This document shows positions 24,495-34,400 of a stretch of 64,000 nucleotides of DNA, one piece after another. Positions within the stretch are counted from its first letter, which is position 1. The number at the start of each line of letters is the position of its first letter. The notes beneath the pieces are model-generated. The model had not been told where the DNA came from. It worked only from the letters and a program-made list of their open reading frames with translations, and ran no database searches. Source of the DNA: CAZFZT01 sp964523675 (GTDB taxonomy: Bacteria; Planctomycetota; Phycisphaerae; Phycisphaerales; SM1A02); NCBI GenBank assembly GCA_964523675.1, contig CAZFZT010000006.1, forward strand, positions 1-64,000, written 5' to 3'. Made by a program: the position numbers and the translations under genes.

Positions 24495-25747
24495 TTCCGT
24501 CTGGCCGAGGCGCCGCCAGCGCCTGCTCGGCGGCCCATGATGCGTTCGATCTGCGCCACCGACTTTGGGATCGCATTCGAGAGCACGCGCGGCCCGGACT
24601 TTGTCACGAGCACATCGTCTTCAATGCGGATGCCGATCTTTTCCTCCGGCAGATAGATGCCCGGCTCGATCGTCACCACCGCGCCAGCTGTCAGCGGCGC
24701 GTCAGGCGGAGCAGCATCGTGTGTTTCCAGCCCGAGGTGGTGCCCTATCGAATGGATGAACGAATCGCCGAAGCCGGCCTTGTCGATGATCGACCGTGCG
24801 ACCCGATCAATCGCTGCGAGGGTTTTGCCCGGACGGCACGCTCTGATCGCTGCCTCCTCCGCTTTGAGGACGATTTCATAAACCTCGCGCTGGCGCTTCG
24901 TGAACCTGCCGCCAGCCGGCACCGTGCGCGTTACATCCGCCGAGTAGCCGCCCCACACCGCGCCTGAGTCAATGCACACCAAGTCGCCGTCTTCAATGTC
25001 CTTGTCATTCGCGCGGTAATGAAGAACGGTTGAATTGACGCCGGAGCCGACGATCGTGGAAAAGGCCAGGGAACGTGAGCCGTTCTCCCGATACGCATGC
25101 TCGATAATTTCCTGCACTTGAAACTCGTTCAGGCCCGGTTTGATGGATCGCAACATGCGTTCAAAGCCGATCGCAGTAATGTCGATCGCCTTCTGGATCA
25201 TGGCGACCTCGCTGCGAGACTTTGTCGCCCGCAATCTCAGCAAGAGCTCTGAGCGATCTTCAATGGAGCAGCCCGGCACGCGCTCTGCGATCTTGCGGAA
25301 CACTTCGAGATCGCGCGAGACCGGCTGGTTGTAGTTCGCCAAGGCGTGAAGACACGCCAGGGACTTATTGCGACCGGCTGCGATGCCAAGGAAGCGCGGC
25401 AGTTGTCCGAGTCGATAGATGGAATCGAATCCGGTCTTCTTGCGCAGCGCTTCACTGACGTGGAGCCGATACCCATCCCACTTCTCAACTTCGGGATCAA
25501 GCGGCCTGAGAAAGAGCATGGCCCGGCGGCGAGCGTTCGGAGATGTCGGATCGAGGACGAGAGCCGCACCCGGCTCATCCGTGACGCCGGTGAGGTACTC
25601 AAAATGCGGGTCCGGCCGATAGGCCCCCTCGCTGTGCGGGTCATGATCGCCTGCGAAGACGAGCGCCACCGAGCGGCGAAGCGACCTCAACACCCGGGTG
25701 CGGCGGGAGGCGAATTCTTCCAATGGGATGGCTGGACCATCGTTCAT
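24485..25747 (-). CDS. Xaa-Pro aminopeptidase (M24B)
   Basis: Cytosolic metallo-aminopeptidase that releases an N-terminal residue before proline, 420 residues. An N-terminal creatinase-like domain (about 5-170) with AYRPDPHFEYLTG is followed by the pita-bread domain holding all five metal ligands: Asp in CIDSGA, Asp in YSADVTRT, His in SIGHHLGLETHD, Glu in IEPGIYLPEE and Glu in RIEDDVL. Start at the ATG at 25747; an upstream extension lacks support. Its stop codon lies inside the tRNA-Glu acceptor region on the other strand, so the last residues (RRNTP) are written over by tRNA sequence. Confidence 0.92.
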   Translation of the reverse strand: MNDGPAIPLEEFASRRTRVLRSLRRSVALVFAGDHDPHSEGAYRPDPHFEYLTGVTDEPGAALVLDPTSPNARRRAMLFLRPLDPEVEKWDGYRLHVSEALRKKTGFDSIYRLGQLPRFLGIAAGRNKSLACLHALANYNQPVSRDLEVFRKIAERVPGCSIEDRSELLLRLRATKSRSEVAMIQKAIDITAIGFERMLRSIKPGLNEFQVQEIIEHAYRENGSRSLAFSTIVGSGVNSTVLHYRANDKDIEDGDLVCIDSGAVWGGYSADVTRTVPAGGRFTKRQREVYEIVLKAEEAAIRACRPGKTLAAIDRVARSIIDKAGFGDSFIHSIGHHLGLETHDAAPPDAPLTAGAVVTIEPGIYLPEEKIGIRIEDDVLVTKSGPRVLSNAIPKSVAQIERIMGRRAGAGGASARRNTP

Positions 25748-25852
25748 CCGGTGCAGGATACCACCAGCGACTGCGATCAGACGGCTCAGCCGTGCGACCG
25801 TATTGAAGCCGCATGACCTCGCTGAGCGTCTTATCACCGGGCACAATCAGTT

Positions 25853-26929
25853 ATGCGCATCGCACAAGTCGCGCCCTTGTATGAATCCGTCCCCCCGAAA
25901 ACCTACGGCGGTACCGAGCGGGTGGTCGCGTGGCTCACAGAAGAGCTCGTCGCGCTCGGCCACGATGTAACGCTCTTTGCAAGCGGTGATTCGAAGACGA
26001 GCGCCAAGCTCGCGCCCACCTTAACGCAGAGTTTGCGATTGGGTGAGGGTTACGCCGACGCTCAGCTCTATGAGACGCTTCATGTCGAGCAGATCCTCAA
26101 ACGCGCTTCTGAGTTCGACATCATCCACTTTCACACCAGTTACAACCATTTACCGATCGCGCGGCGACTGACCGGCCCGCATGTCATTACGCTACATGGA
26201 AGGGCTGACTCGCCAGCCCTCAAACGACTGTTCACTGAGTTTCGCGAGGTTCCTATTGTGTCGATCTCAAATGCGCAGCGGCTGCCGATCCCCTACGCAA
26301 ACTGGGCTGCGACGATCTACCATGGCATGCCGCCCACCCTGCTTCGCGCCAACGCAACACCTGGCGAGTACTTCGCCTTTCTCGGGCGCATCTCGCCTGA
26401 AAAGCGCGTCGATCGCGCGATCAAGATCGCCAAACGGGTAGGGATACCGCTTCGGATCGCCGCCAAGATCGACCCGGCAGACGACGCGCATTACCAGCTG
26501 CACATCAAGCCGCTGCTCAATCACCCGTTGATCCAGTTCATCGGCGAAGTGAACGATGCGGGCAAGCAGGAGCTGCTCAGCTCCGCCAAGGCATTGCTGT
26601 TTCCCATTGATTGGCCGGAACCGTTCGGCCTGGTGATGATTGAATCAATGGCTTGCGGCACACCGGTCATCGCGTGGCGATGCGGTTCTGTGCCGGAGGT
26701 TGTCGACCATGGCGTCACCGGGTTCATCGTAAGCTCCATGGATGCGGCAATTGAAGCCGCCCGACAGGTTGATTCGATCGATCGTCGTGGCTGCCGACTG
26801 CAGTTCGAGAGGCGATTCACCTCGCGGCGAATGGCCTTTGACCACATCAAGTTGTATGAGCGGTTGATCAGCCAGTCGAAACGGCCTGTCTCCGCTGTTC
26901 ACTCCGGCACGACACATGTCAGCGTCTGA
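25853..26929 (+). CDS. GT4-family glycosyltransferase
   Basis: A 358-residue group 1 glycosyltransferase with GT-B fold. The N-terminal half opens with MRIAQVAPLYESVPPKTYGG, whose GG loop binds the donor phosphate; the C-terminal half has the nucleotide-sugar motif EPFGLVMIESMACGTPVIA (E-x7-E) and FLGRISPEKRVD. Donor and acceptor cannot be told. It overlaps the following debranching-type enzyme by 14 bp, so the two are coupled and probably act on the same glucan or glycoconjugate. Divergent from the aminopeptidase with a 105-bp gap. Confidence 0.87.
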   Translation: MRIAQVAPLYESVPPKTYGGTERVVAWLTEELVALGHDVTLFASGDSKTSAKLAPTLTQSLRLGEGYADAQLYETLHVEQILKRASEFDIIHFHTSYNHLPIARRLTGPHVITLHGRADSPALKRLFTEFREVPIVSISNAQRLPIPYANWAATIYHGMPPTLLRANATPGEYFAFLGRISPEKRVDRAIKIAKRVGIPLRIAAKIDPADDAHYQLHIKPLLNHPLIQFIGEVNDAGKQELLSSAKALLFPIDWPEPFGLVMIESMACGTPVIAWRCGSVPEVVDHGVTGFIVSSMDAAIEAARQVDSIDRRGCRLQFERRFTSRRMAFDHIKLYERLISQSKRPVSAVHSGTTHVSV

Positions 26930-29264
26930 ATCGCTTCATACCGAGTACGGCGTGGTCGCGCGGGCGTCGAGGCCCGGACCGTTGCCGTTCGTTCTGAAGG
27001 ATGGTGAAACGTTCGCCATCTTCGACGCATCGGGCGACATCCCGGGCGGCTCGGCGGATGAACTTGGGGTTTTCCATGAAGGAATGAGACATCTATCGTG
27101 TCTCGAGCTGCTCATGTGGGGAAAACGTCCGCTGCTGCTTTCATCGAGCGTCCGCGAGGACAATTGCCTTCTCACCGCTCATTTGACGAACCCGGACCTT
27201 GGTGGTGAGGGCGAGCCGGCGATCGAGAACGGAATCATTTACGTGCAACGTTCGACGGTGCTGACCTCCACCAGTTGCTCGCAGCGCCTGCGCCTCACGA
27301 GTTTCGCAGACCAGTTCCTCGAAGTGCCGCTGCTCCTGCACTTCGGCACCGATTTCCACGATATCTTCGAGGTGCGCGGCATAGAACGCAAGCGCCGCGG
27401 TGTGCAACGGCCAGTCGCGCGCACAAGCGACGGATTACGCTTTCGGTACGACGGCCTCGATGGCCATTCGCGTTCTGTATACGTGAGGGTCGGCCCTGCT
27501 GAAGTTCAGCATATTGAAGATGATTCACCGGCAATTGCAGTGCGCGTGCATATCGGCCAGCATGACACGGCGGAGCTCTTCGTCAGCGTCTCATTCAAGA
27601 CTCGCGACGCGCCCCCCGGGACCGAACAGCGCTTCCAACAGGCGCCTCATGAACTCGATGACGACAACGCATCGCGCGCTCAAGGAAATCCGGGGACGAG
27701 GGGCGTTTCTAACGTCCAATCTCATCCTGATCCCCGCGCCTCCGTGGCCACTCGTGACGAGTCGGCTCCCGACGATGGAAGTCCGGCTCGCATGTATGCC
27801 GCCGCTCGCCAGCATGCGATCGATCGTTTTTCAGCTGCATGCTGTGACGCAGCCACCATTCATACCAACAACGAACTGTTCAACAACTGGATCAATCGCT
27901 CCTTCGCCGACATCCACCTGCTCGCCACTCCGACTGAATTCGGACAATATCCATACGCGGGCGTTCCGTGGTATTCATGCCCGTTCGGGCGCGATGGCCT
28001 TATTACGGCGCGCGAGCTTCTCACCATAGAACCGAATCTACTGCGCGGCGTGCTTGGCTTCCTCGCGCAGACGCAGGCAACCGACGAAGATGACTCGCAC
28101 GATGCAGACCCCGGAAAGATCGTGCATGAGATGCGCCTGGGGGAGATGGCTGCAATCGGTGAAGTGCCCTTCGCACGCTACTACGGCACGGCGGATGCCA
28201 CGCCGCTCTTCGTCATGTTCGCGGGTGATTATCTCGATCGCACCGGCGACACGGACTTCATTCGCTGCATGTGGCCGAACATCGAGGCGGCCTTGAATTG
28301 GATCGATCAGTACGGAGACGAAGATGGCGATGGCTATGTCGAGTACGAGCGACATTCGCCGGACGGCCTCGTCAATCAGGGATGGAAAGACTCGCACGAT
28401 TCTATTTTTTACGCGGACGGCTCCGATCCGGAAGGCGCCATCGCGCTGTGCGAAGTGCAGGGATATGTCTATGCAGCGAAGCGAGCTGCAGCAGCGATGG
28501 CACGCGCTCTGGAGAAGCGCGATCTGGCGAGGACTCTGCTCGAGCAAGCGGCACGCTTGCGACTTCGCTTTCAGAAGGACTTCTGGTGCAGGGATCTGCA
28601 AACCTACGCGCTAGCGCTCGATGGCCGCAAGAGACCGTGCCGCGTCATCGCAAGCAATGCAGGCCATGCGCTCTTCACTGAGATCGCTTCAGAGGAGCAC
28701 GCCAGACGTGTCGTTGAATCACTCATGAGCGAAGGGTCGTTCTGCGGCTGGGGAATCCGGACGCTCGACCAGAGCGCCGCCCGTTTCAATCCGATGTCAT
28801 ACCACAATGGCTCAGTCTGGCCACACGACAACGCGCTCATCGCGCTGGGCTTCGCAAAGTATCAGCACAAAGAGGAAGTCTTGCGCATCATAGACGGGCT
28901 CTTTGATACTTCGCTCTTCATGCCGATGCACCGCCTGCCGGAGTTGTTCTGCGGCTTTGCCAGGCAACATGGCGAGGGACCGACGATGTATCCCGTTGCC
29001 TGTCTGCCGCAGGCATGGGCGAGCGGGACCGTTTTCGCCCTGCTTGAAGCGTGTCTGGGTCTGTCGATCTCGTTCAATGCGGCTGGTCGGCCGCAGGTGC
29101 TGCTTGATCATCCGGTTCTTCCGCCGTTCATCGACGAGATCGAGATTCGAAACCTGTCTATCGGCGGCGAAACCATCGACATGGTCTGGCACCGCTACGA
29201 GAATGATGTCGCTGCCAGCGTCATCCGCAGGCCGCCAAACGTGGAAGTTATCGTGCGCAAATGA
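26916..29264 (+). CDS. Glycogen-debranching-type amylo-alpha-1,6-glucosidase
   Basis: A 782-residue protein. The N-terminal third (about 15-300) fits the debranching-enzyme N-terminal domain (FVLKDGETFAIFDASGDI, GVFHEGMRHLS, LLSSSVREDNCLLT). The C-terminal part (about 330-740) is an (alpha/alpha)6 barrel with PWYSCPFGRDGLITARELL, KIVHEMRLGEMAA, GLVNQGWKDSHDSI and NPMSYHNGSVWPHDNALIALG, where the acidic residues are likely catalytic. The family acts on alpha-glucans or related sugars. A low-complexity segment (about 235-285) separates the domains. The gene is coupled to the upstream GT4 glycosyltransferase by overlap. Confidence 0.88.
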   Translation: MSASESLHTEYGVVARASRPGPLPFVLKDGETFAIFDASGDIPGGSADELGVFHEGMRHLSCLELLMWGKRPLLLSSSVREDNCLLTAHLTNPDLGGEGEPAIENGIIYVQRSTVLTSTSCSQRLRLTSFADQFLEVPLLLHFGTDFHDIFEVRGIERKRRGVQRPVARTSDGLRFRYDGLDGHSRSVYVRVGPAEVQHIEDDSPAIAVRVHIGQHDTAELFVSVSFKTRDAPPGTEQRFQQAPHELDDDNASRAQGNPGTRGVSNVQSHPDPRASVATRDESAPDDGSPARMYAAARQHAIDRFSAACCDAATIHTNNELFNNWINRSFADIHLLATPTEFGQYPYAGVPWYSCPFGRDGLITARELLTIEPNLLRGVLGFLAQTQATDEDDSHDADPGKIVHEMRLGEMAAIGEVPFARYYGTADATPLFVMFAGDYLDRTGDTDFIRCMWPNIEAALNWIDQYGDEDGDGYVEYERHSPDGLVNQGWKDSHDSIFYADGSDPEGAIALCEVQGYVYAAKRAAAAMARALEKRDLARTLLEQAARLRLRFQKDFWCRDLQTYALALDGRKRPCRVIASNAGHALFTEIASEEHARRVVESLMSEGSFCGWGIRTLDQSAARFNPMSYHNGSVWPHDNALIALGFAKYQHKEEVLRIIDGLFDTSLFMPMHRLPELFCGFARQHGEGPTMYPVACLPQAWASGTVFALLEACLGLSISFNAAGRPQVLLDHPVLPPFIDEIEIRNLSIGGETIDMVWHRYENDVAASVIRRPPNVEVIVRK

Positions 29265-29306
29265 AACGGCAGGCCACCGCCTCGGCCACCTCGGTAAGAT
29301 CTCTGC

Positions 29307-29654
29307 ATGCCAGACTCATCGAGTCGCCTTGAGCAGTTGCGCCAGTACCGCGGCCATGGCCGCGAGCGCGATGTTTCCATTCATTCGACCGTCCGCGCCG
29401 CCGCCGCCAACGCCGCCCGGACGCACAAGCGGCTCGGGCGACTCATCGAGTTGTGGGAAACGCTGCTCCCTGCCGACCTGGTCGGCCGCACCACCATCAC
29501 TTCATTCAAAGGCGGCACTGTTCATGTTGCGGTGGATTCTGCCGCCACCGCCTACGAACTCGACCGCCTCTTGCGCGAAGGGCTGCAACGCCGGCTGATC
29601 GAGCAATATCCGGGGACTTTGCTGCGCATCAAAATCAAACAGGACGCGGTCTGA
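29307..29654 (+). CDS. DUF721 / DciA-like protein
   Basis: A 115-residue protein of the DUF721 family, with the usual pattern LWETLLPADLVGRTTITSFK, GGTVHVAVDSAATAYELDRL, LLRIKIK near the C-terminus. Members include DciA, the loader of the replicative helicase in bacteria without DnaC. The N-terminal 40 residues are basic and probably unstructured. No replication gene is adjacent here, so the DciA role is inferred only from the family. Confidence 0.75.
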   Translation: MPDSSSRLEQLRQYRGHGRERDVSIHSTVRAAAANAARTHKRLGRLIELWETLLPADLVGRTTITSFKGGTVHVAVDSAATAYELDRLLREGLQRRLIEQYPGTLLRIKIKQDAV

Positions 29655-29669
29655 CGAGCAAATGGCGCA

Positions 29670-31382
29670 CTACTTTGGTAACTGGGCGAGCTCCTGCTCA
29701 ACCTCTTCCATCAAGCCCTTCATTGTTGCTGGACCAAAGTCGAACTTGAGTTCCGCCGCTGCAAAGAGTTCCGGCAACGGCCGCGAACCGCCGAGCGTCA
29801 TCGCCTTCTCATAGTTGGCGAGCGCCTTCCTTTCATCTCGCCGCGCCTGCCGCCAGAGCTGTAAAGCGCCCAGCTGCGCGATGCCGTACTCGATGTAGTA
29901 GAACGGTACGCGGAACAGGTGCAACTGGCGCTGCCACTGAATCGCGCGGTGTTCTTCGAGCCCGCTCCAATCGACGGCCGGCCCGAACCGCTCATCGAGT
30001 TCAAGCCACTTGGCTGTGCGCTCTTCCCGTGAATGATCCGGGTTCGTGTAGATCCAGTGCTGGAATGCGTCGATCGTCGCAATCCATGGCAACATCTTTG
30101 AGAGCGCTTCAAGATGCACTCGCCTTGATCGCGCTGCATCCTCCTCATTGTAGAACTCGCCAAGGTAGGGATGCGCGAGCAGTTCCATACTCATCGAAGC
30201 CACCTCAGCGAACTCCGTAGGACTGTGGCGATACCACACGAGCGAATCGTCCTGCGAGAAAATGGAGTGAAACGCATGGCCCGCCTCGTGGATCATGGTC
30301 TCAAGGTCGCGATTGAGGCCCGCCGCGTTCATGAAGATGAATGGCTTGCGCATGCGGTCGCGGTTGTACTGGTACCCTCCAGGCGCTTTGCCCTTGCGGG
30401 AATCCAAATCAAGACATCCGCCGCCACGCAGCGAATCAAAGAATTGGCCGAGCTTCGGATCGAGCTTGTGAAACAGTCGCGATGACCGCTCAACAAGTTC
30501 CTCGGCCGTTTCAAACGGCCGGAGTGGCTCCCGGCCCTTGATGTCAACCGCCAGATCCCAAGGCCGAAGCGCGCCGACGCCAAGCGCCTCCTGACGTTCC
30601 TCATTCAGCCGGCGCATAACCGGCACACACACTTCCTCAGCCCCGCGATGAAAGTCTTCGCAATGCTTCGGCGTGTAGTCAAAGCGATGCTTCTCCTTGA
30701 AGACGTAATCGCGGTAGTTCTCGAAGCCGGCATTGCGCGCGATCTTGTGACGCAGCCAGATCATCTGATCAAAGAGGTCGCTGATGTTCTCGTGATCTTG
30801 ATGCCTGCGATCAGCAATGCCCCGCCACGCCTCCTCGCGCACAGAGCGATCGGTCTCTTCAAGATATCGCGCCATCTGCGGCATGGTCTTCTCCTCACCG
30901 CGGAAGTTCACCATCATGGCGCCCGAGATTTCTTCGTATTGCTGGCCGAGCTTCGTGTCTTCGGTCAGGAGTGAAACATTCTCTTCGCGAAAGATTTCGA
31001 CATCCGCCTTGATGTCACGAAGCAACACCTGATAGCGGCCTTCGTCAAGGTCGCCGATAAACGGAGACGTGGCGATTTTCTTGTCGAGCTTGAAGCCGAT
31101 CTTGCGCAATTTCGGTTCGACATTCTCAACGAAGTCGATGTAGCCCTTCTTCGCCGCCTCATCATTGGTATGACAGGTCATGCGGATGTAAAGGTTCGCA
31201 TGGGCCTCATTTGCGGCAGCATCAAGCTCACTTCGATCGAGGATAAGCGACTCCAGGCAGCCGGCACACTTCAGGTCGCGGTTGAGCAGCGCCTGGTAGA
31301 GCGGCTCCAAGTTCTCCCACTTGCTCGCATCAAGGTCGGCGGGTACGAATTCAGTCGAAGGTCGGCTGGCAATGGTGGTCAT
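29670..31382 (-). CDS. M3-family oligoendopeptidase
   Basis: A cytosolic zinc oligopeptidase of 570 residues. The HExxH motif is seen in MIHEAGHAFHS (about residue 364), and the third ligand Glu in SPTEFAEVASMSMELL about 25 residues later, as expected for M3 (thimet/PepF-like). I take the ATG at 31382 (MTTIASRPS); the upstream seven residues are unlikely. It is convergent with the DUF721 gene (15-bp gap) and stands alone as a transcription unit. Confidence 0.92.
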   Translation of the reverse strand: MTTIASRPSTEFVPADLDASKWENLEPLYQALLNRDLKCAGCLESLILDRSELDAAANEAHANLYIRMTCHTNDEAAKKGYIDFVENVEPKLRKIGFKLDKKIATSPFIGDLDEGRYQVLLRDIKADVEIFREENVSLLTEDTKLGQQYEEISGAMMVNFRGEEKTMPQMARYLEETDRSVREEAWRGIADRRHQDHENISDLFDQMIWLRHKIARNAGFENYRDYVFKEKHRFDYTPKHCEDFHRGAEEVCVPVMRRLNEERQEALGVGALRPWDLAVDIKGREPLRPFETAEELVERSSRLFHKLDPKLGQFFDSLRGGGCLDLDSRKGKAPGGYQYNRDRMRKPFIFMNAAGLNRDLETMIHEAGHAFHSIFSQDDSLVWYRHSPTEFAEVASMSMELLAHPYLGEFYNEEDAARSRRVHLEALSKMLPWIATIDAFQHWIYTNPDHSREERTAKWLELDERFGPAVDWSGLEEHRAIQWQRQLHLFRVPFYYIEYGIAQLGALQLWRQARRDERKALANYEKAMTLGGSRPLPELFAAAELKFDFGPATMKGLMEEVEQELAQLPK

Positions 31383-31459
31383 AGGTGCCAGCATAGCGCA
31401 CAAACAGCCGCGTCGCTACACCTGCGGGCAGGCAATCAGGTTGCTGCCGACGCAGCTCA

Positions 31460-34400
31460 TCACGGGCACGTTCCCCACGCGGCGAGCAACTCCAGCAAAT
31501 CCGGTACACCGACGTTGCCATTACCATTGAGGTCCGCCGCAGCGCACGCGCCGCCCGCATCAACCTCTCCCCAACATGCAAGCAGCGCAAGCAGGTCGGG
31601 CACGCCGACGCTCTGATCGCCGCCCGGGGGGCTGAGGTCGCCGGGGCAATCGGGTTGATTCGGCTTGCCTTGCGAATTCGCATGCACGAAGACATTTGCA
31701 CTGCCTGCGCCGCCTCCAGCCAGGCCGCCTTCGCTTGTTTGCTCGCCGATGGTGATGAGGTCATCGTCGCCGTCGCCGGTGATGTCGCCGTGCGCGAGCA
31801 GCGTTGCGCCAAGACCCTGCGCGACATCTTCCGCATGTGCGAAGACCACACTTCCCGATGCGGTCGTGTCGTTGCGCAGCAGGCGAACGAACGGCCCGTT
31901 CTCCGGATCATTGATCACGAGCGCGACATCAACATCGCGATCGCCATCCATATCGAACGCGGTCATCTGCCCCGGCTCGCCTTGCAAGGGAAGCAGCACG
32001 GCCGGCGCGAACGCGCCGCCGCTGAGACTGCGCACGATGCCGAGTGAGCCCGCGCTGACGACGATGATGTCGTTGTCCTTGGTGTTGTCGATGTCTTCAA
32101 TGCTCACCTGAAAGACGCCCTGGCCGGCTTCGATGGCTGCGCCGGATACGAACGTGCCGTCGCCACTATTGAGAATCGGCTGGGCCGAGCCGGGGTTGTC
32201 CTGTGTGCCTTCGCCGAAGTTACCCAGCACGAGATCAACGACATCGTCGCCGTTCATATCACCCGCTGCGAGCGAGACAGGCGTGTCGAGGTTTGAAATT
32301 GCTGATCCAAAGCTGAACGAGCCGCCGTCATTGTGCAGAATATGCACCGTGTCATCGCCTGCGTTCGCGACCGCAAGATCGAAGACGCCCTTCTCGCGAA
32401 ACTCACCCGCAACGACATCGCGCGGCACTGAACCCACCGCAACGTCCACGGCAGGCGCGAAACCGCTGCCGTTGTTCATCAGGATCGAAACGCTGTTGCT
32501 GCCCGAGTTGGCGACCGCAAGGTCGAGCCGGCCATCCCCGGTGAAGTCGCCCATTGCAATGGCGCGCGGCAGGTCGCCGACGTTGATTGTCTGCTGCGAG
32601 GTGAAGTTGCCAAAGCCGTCGTTGTAGAGAACGATGACCGAGCCGGGCGTGCCTTCGAGCGCGATCGCAAGGTCATCGGAGTCATTGCCATCGTCAAAGT
32701 TGCCAACGGCAATGGCAGTCGGCGAGCCGGCGACGGCTTCTTCGAATGGATTGTCGAAGCCGACGAGCGCGCCGAGCAGATCAACGGTTACAACCACGCC
32801 GGGCCCGCTTCCGGGGGGGCCGCCGGCAACTCCCCCGCCGCCAGCCAAACCACCTTCGGGATAATCGAGCCGCATGAACCGCTGCTGTCGCTCGATCGCC
32901 GGCAACCCCGGCATGAACGCGACATCGAAGCGATCATGCTGCGGATCAACTGAGCCGGCGGTGAGGACTTCAAACTGCTGATCAAGTTCGGGATCGAAGC
33001 CATCCATCAACTCGACGAAGAGGCCGCCGCCGAGTTCGGCATTGCCGGTGACGTGCAGGCGATCACTGCCATCTGCACCGACGCGGACGTGCAACTGGCC
33101 GGATTCATCGAGCGAGCCACCCGGCGGCGGGCCGATTTGGCGGTAGTTGCCTTGGATGGTGAGGGTGCCGGTCGAGTCGCCACCTGCGAGGGTGGGCGCT
33201 GCGCCGGGTATCACTGTGCCGAGATTAAAAACGTCTGAGAAGATGAAGCCGTCTCCACTGATCGTTCCATTGGCAAAATTGTGAATATTCAACCCCTCGA
33301 TGATCCCACCATCGATCACCTCAATCGATGCTTCACCTGCGCCGATCGTGATTGCCGTTGCTGCTTCAATCCAATACGAGCCGGCCCCAACGACTTTCAC
33401 GTCTGCGGTTGATCCCGGTTCTTTCGCGAGAATCACTTGAATGAGGGATTGAGAGACAAGCGAGCCGCCGTTCTCGATGCTCAACTTACCATTCCCTGCA
33501 TTGCCCACAATGAACTCGTCACCAACATTCGTCCAACTCGAACCTCCACCGCTAACAATCGCTTCTCCGACGGACCCTTCGTCTCGGCCTATTGATAAAG
33601 TGTCAAGAGAAGCCATCGTCAACGCCGTTCCTCCTGACTGAATTCGGAATGTACCTGAACTGCCTGACTCAGCACCGATTTCGAGTCGGCTTCCAGCCGT
33701 TCCATAGCGAAACTCACCATTTTGTTCAACAATCAGATGCCCCAATCCGCGGCGACCGACGTGAACGTTGCCGTACGTTTCCGCTCGGAAACTGGAGTCA
33801 CGAAATGTGAGCCTTCCCATGCTTTGCGGTGCATCACCAATAGAAATAGTTGCCGTGTCGAGTACACTCATCGGCGGCAGCAGGTTGCGGAAAATCAATC
33901 GTGCGTCTTCGTCCGGGTAGGTTCCTATCAGCAGGGATGGGATGTCATCGCTAGATGGCTGATGAAGTGTGAACGATTTGCCGAGGAGGTTCAGTGTCAC
34001 GTGATCGGTTCGCGCCATGAGGCGACGCGCATCTGCGTGGTCGGTGAAGTTCACGTTGTAAGCGTCGGGAAGTAGAACCGCAGACCCGTCGAACACGGCG
34101 TCCGTAGTCGGCGACGGCACCGCTTGCGGAATCCAGTTCGCTGGATCGTTGAAAACTCCGGTTCCAGCAGACCAATGCATCTGGCGGCAGGTCCACTTTG
34201 CGATGAGATTCGATTCGTGGCCCCCTGCAGAAGTAAACAGCCCTCCAGCATAGAGCGCGCTGCCGGCCCCATCGTCGAAGTAGGCGAGTGCCCGCACTGA
34301 GTTAGAGCCACCACCGGATTCGCTGAGCAATAGTGACGACCACTGGTTTCCATCCCATTTCATGACTCCCCCGCTGAAGCTGCCGCCAGCGTAGAGTGCT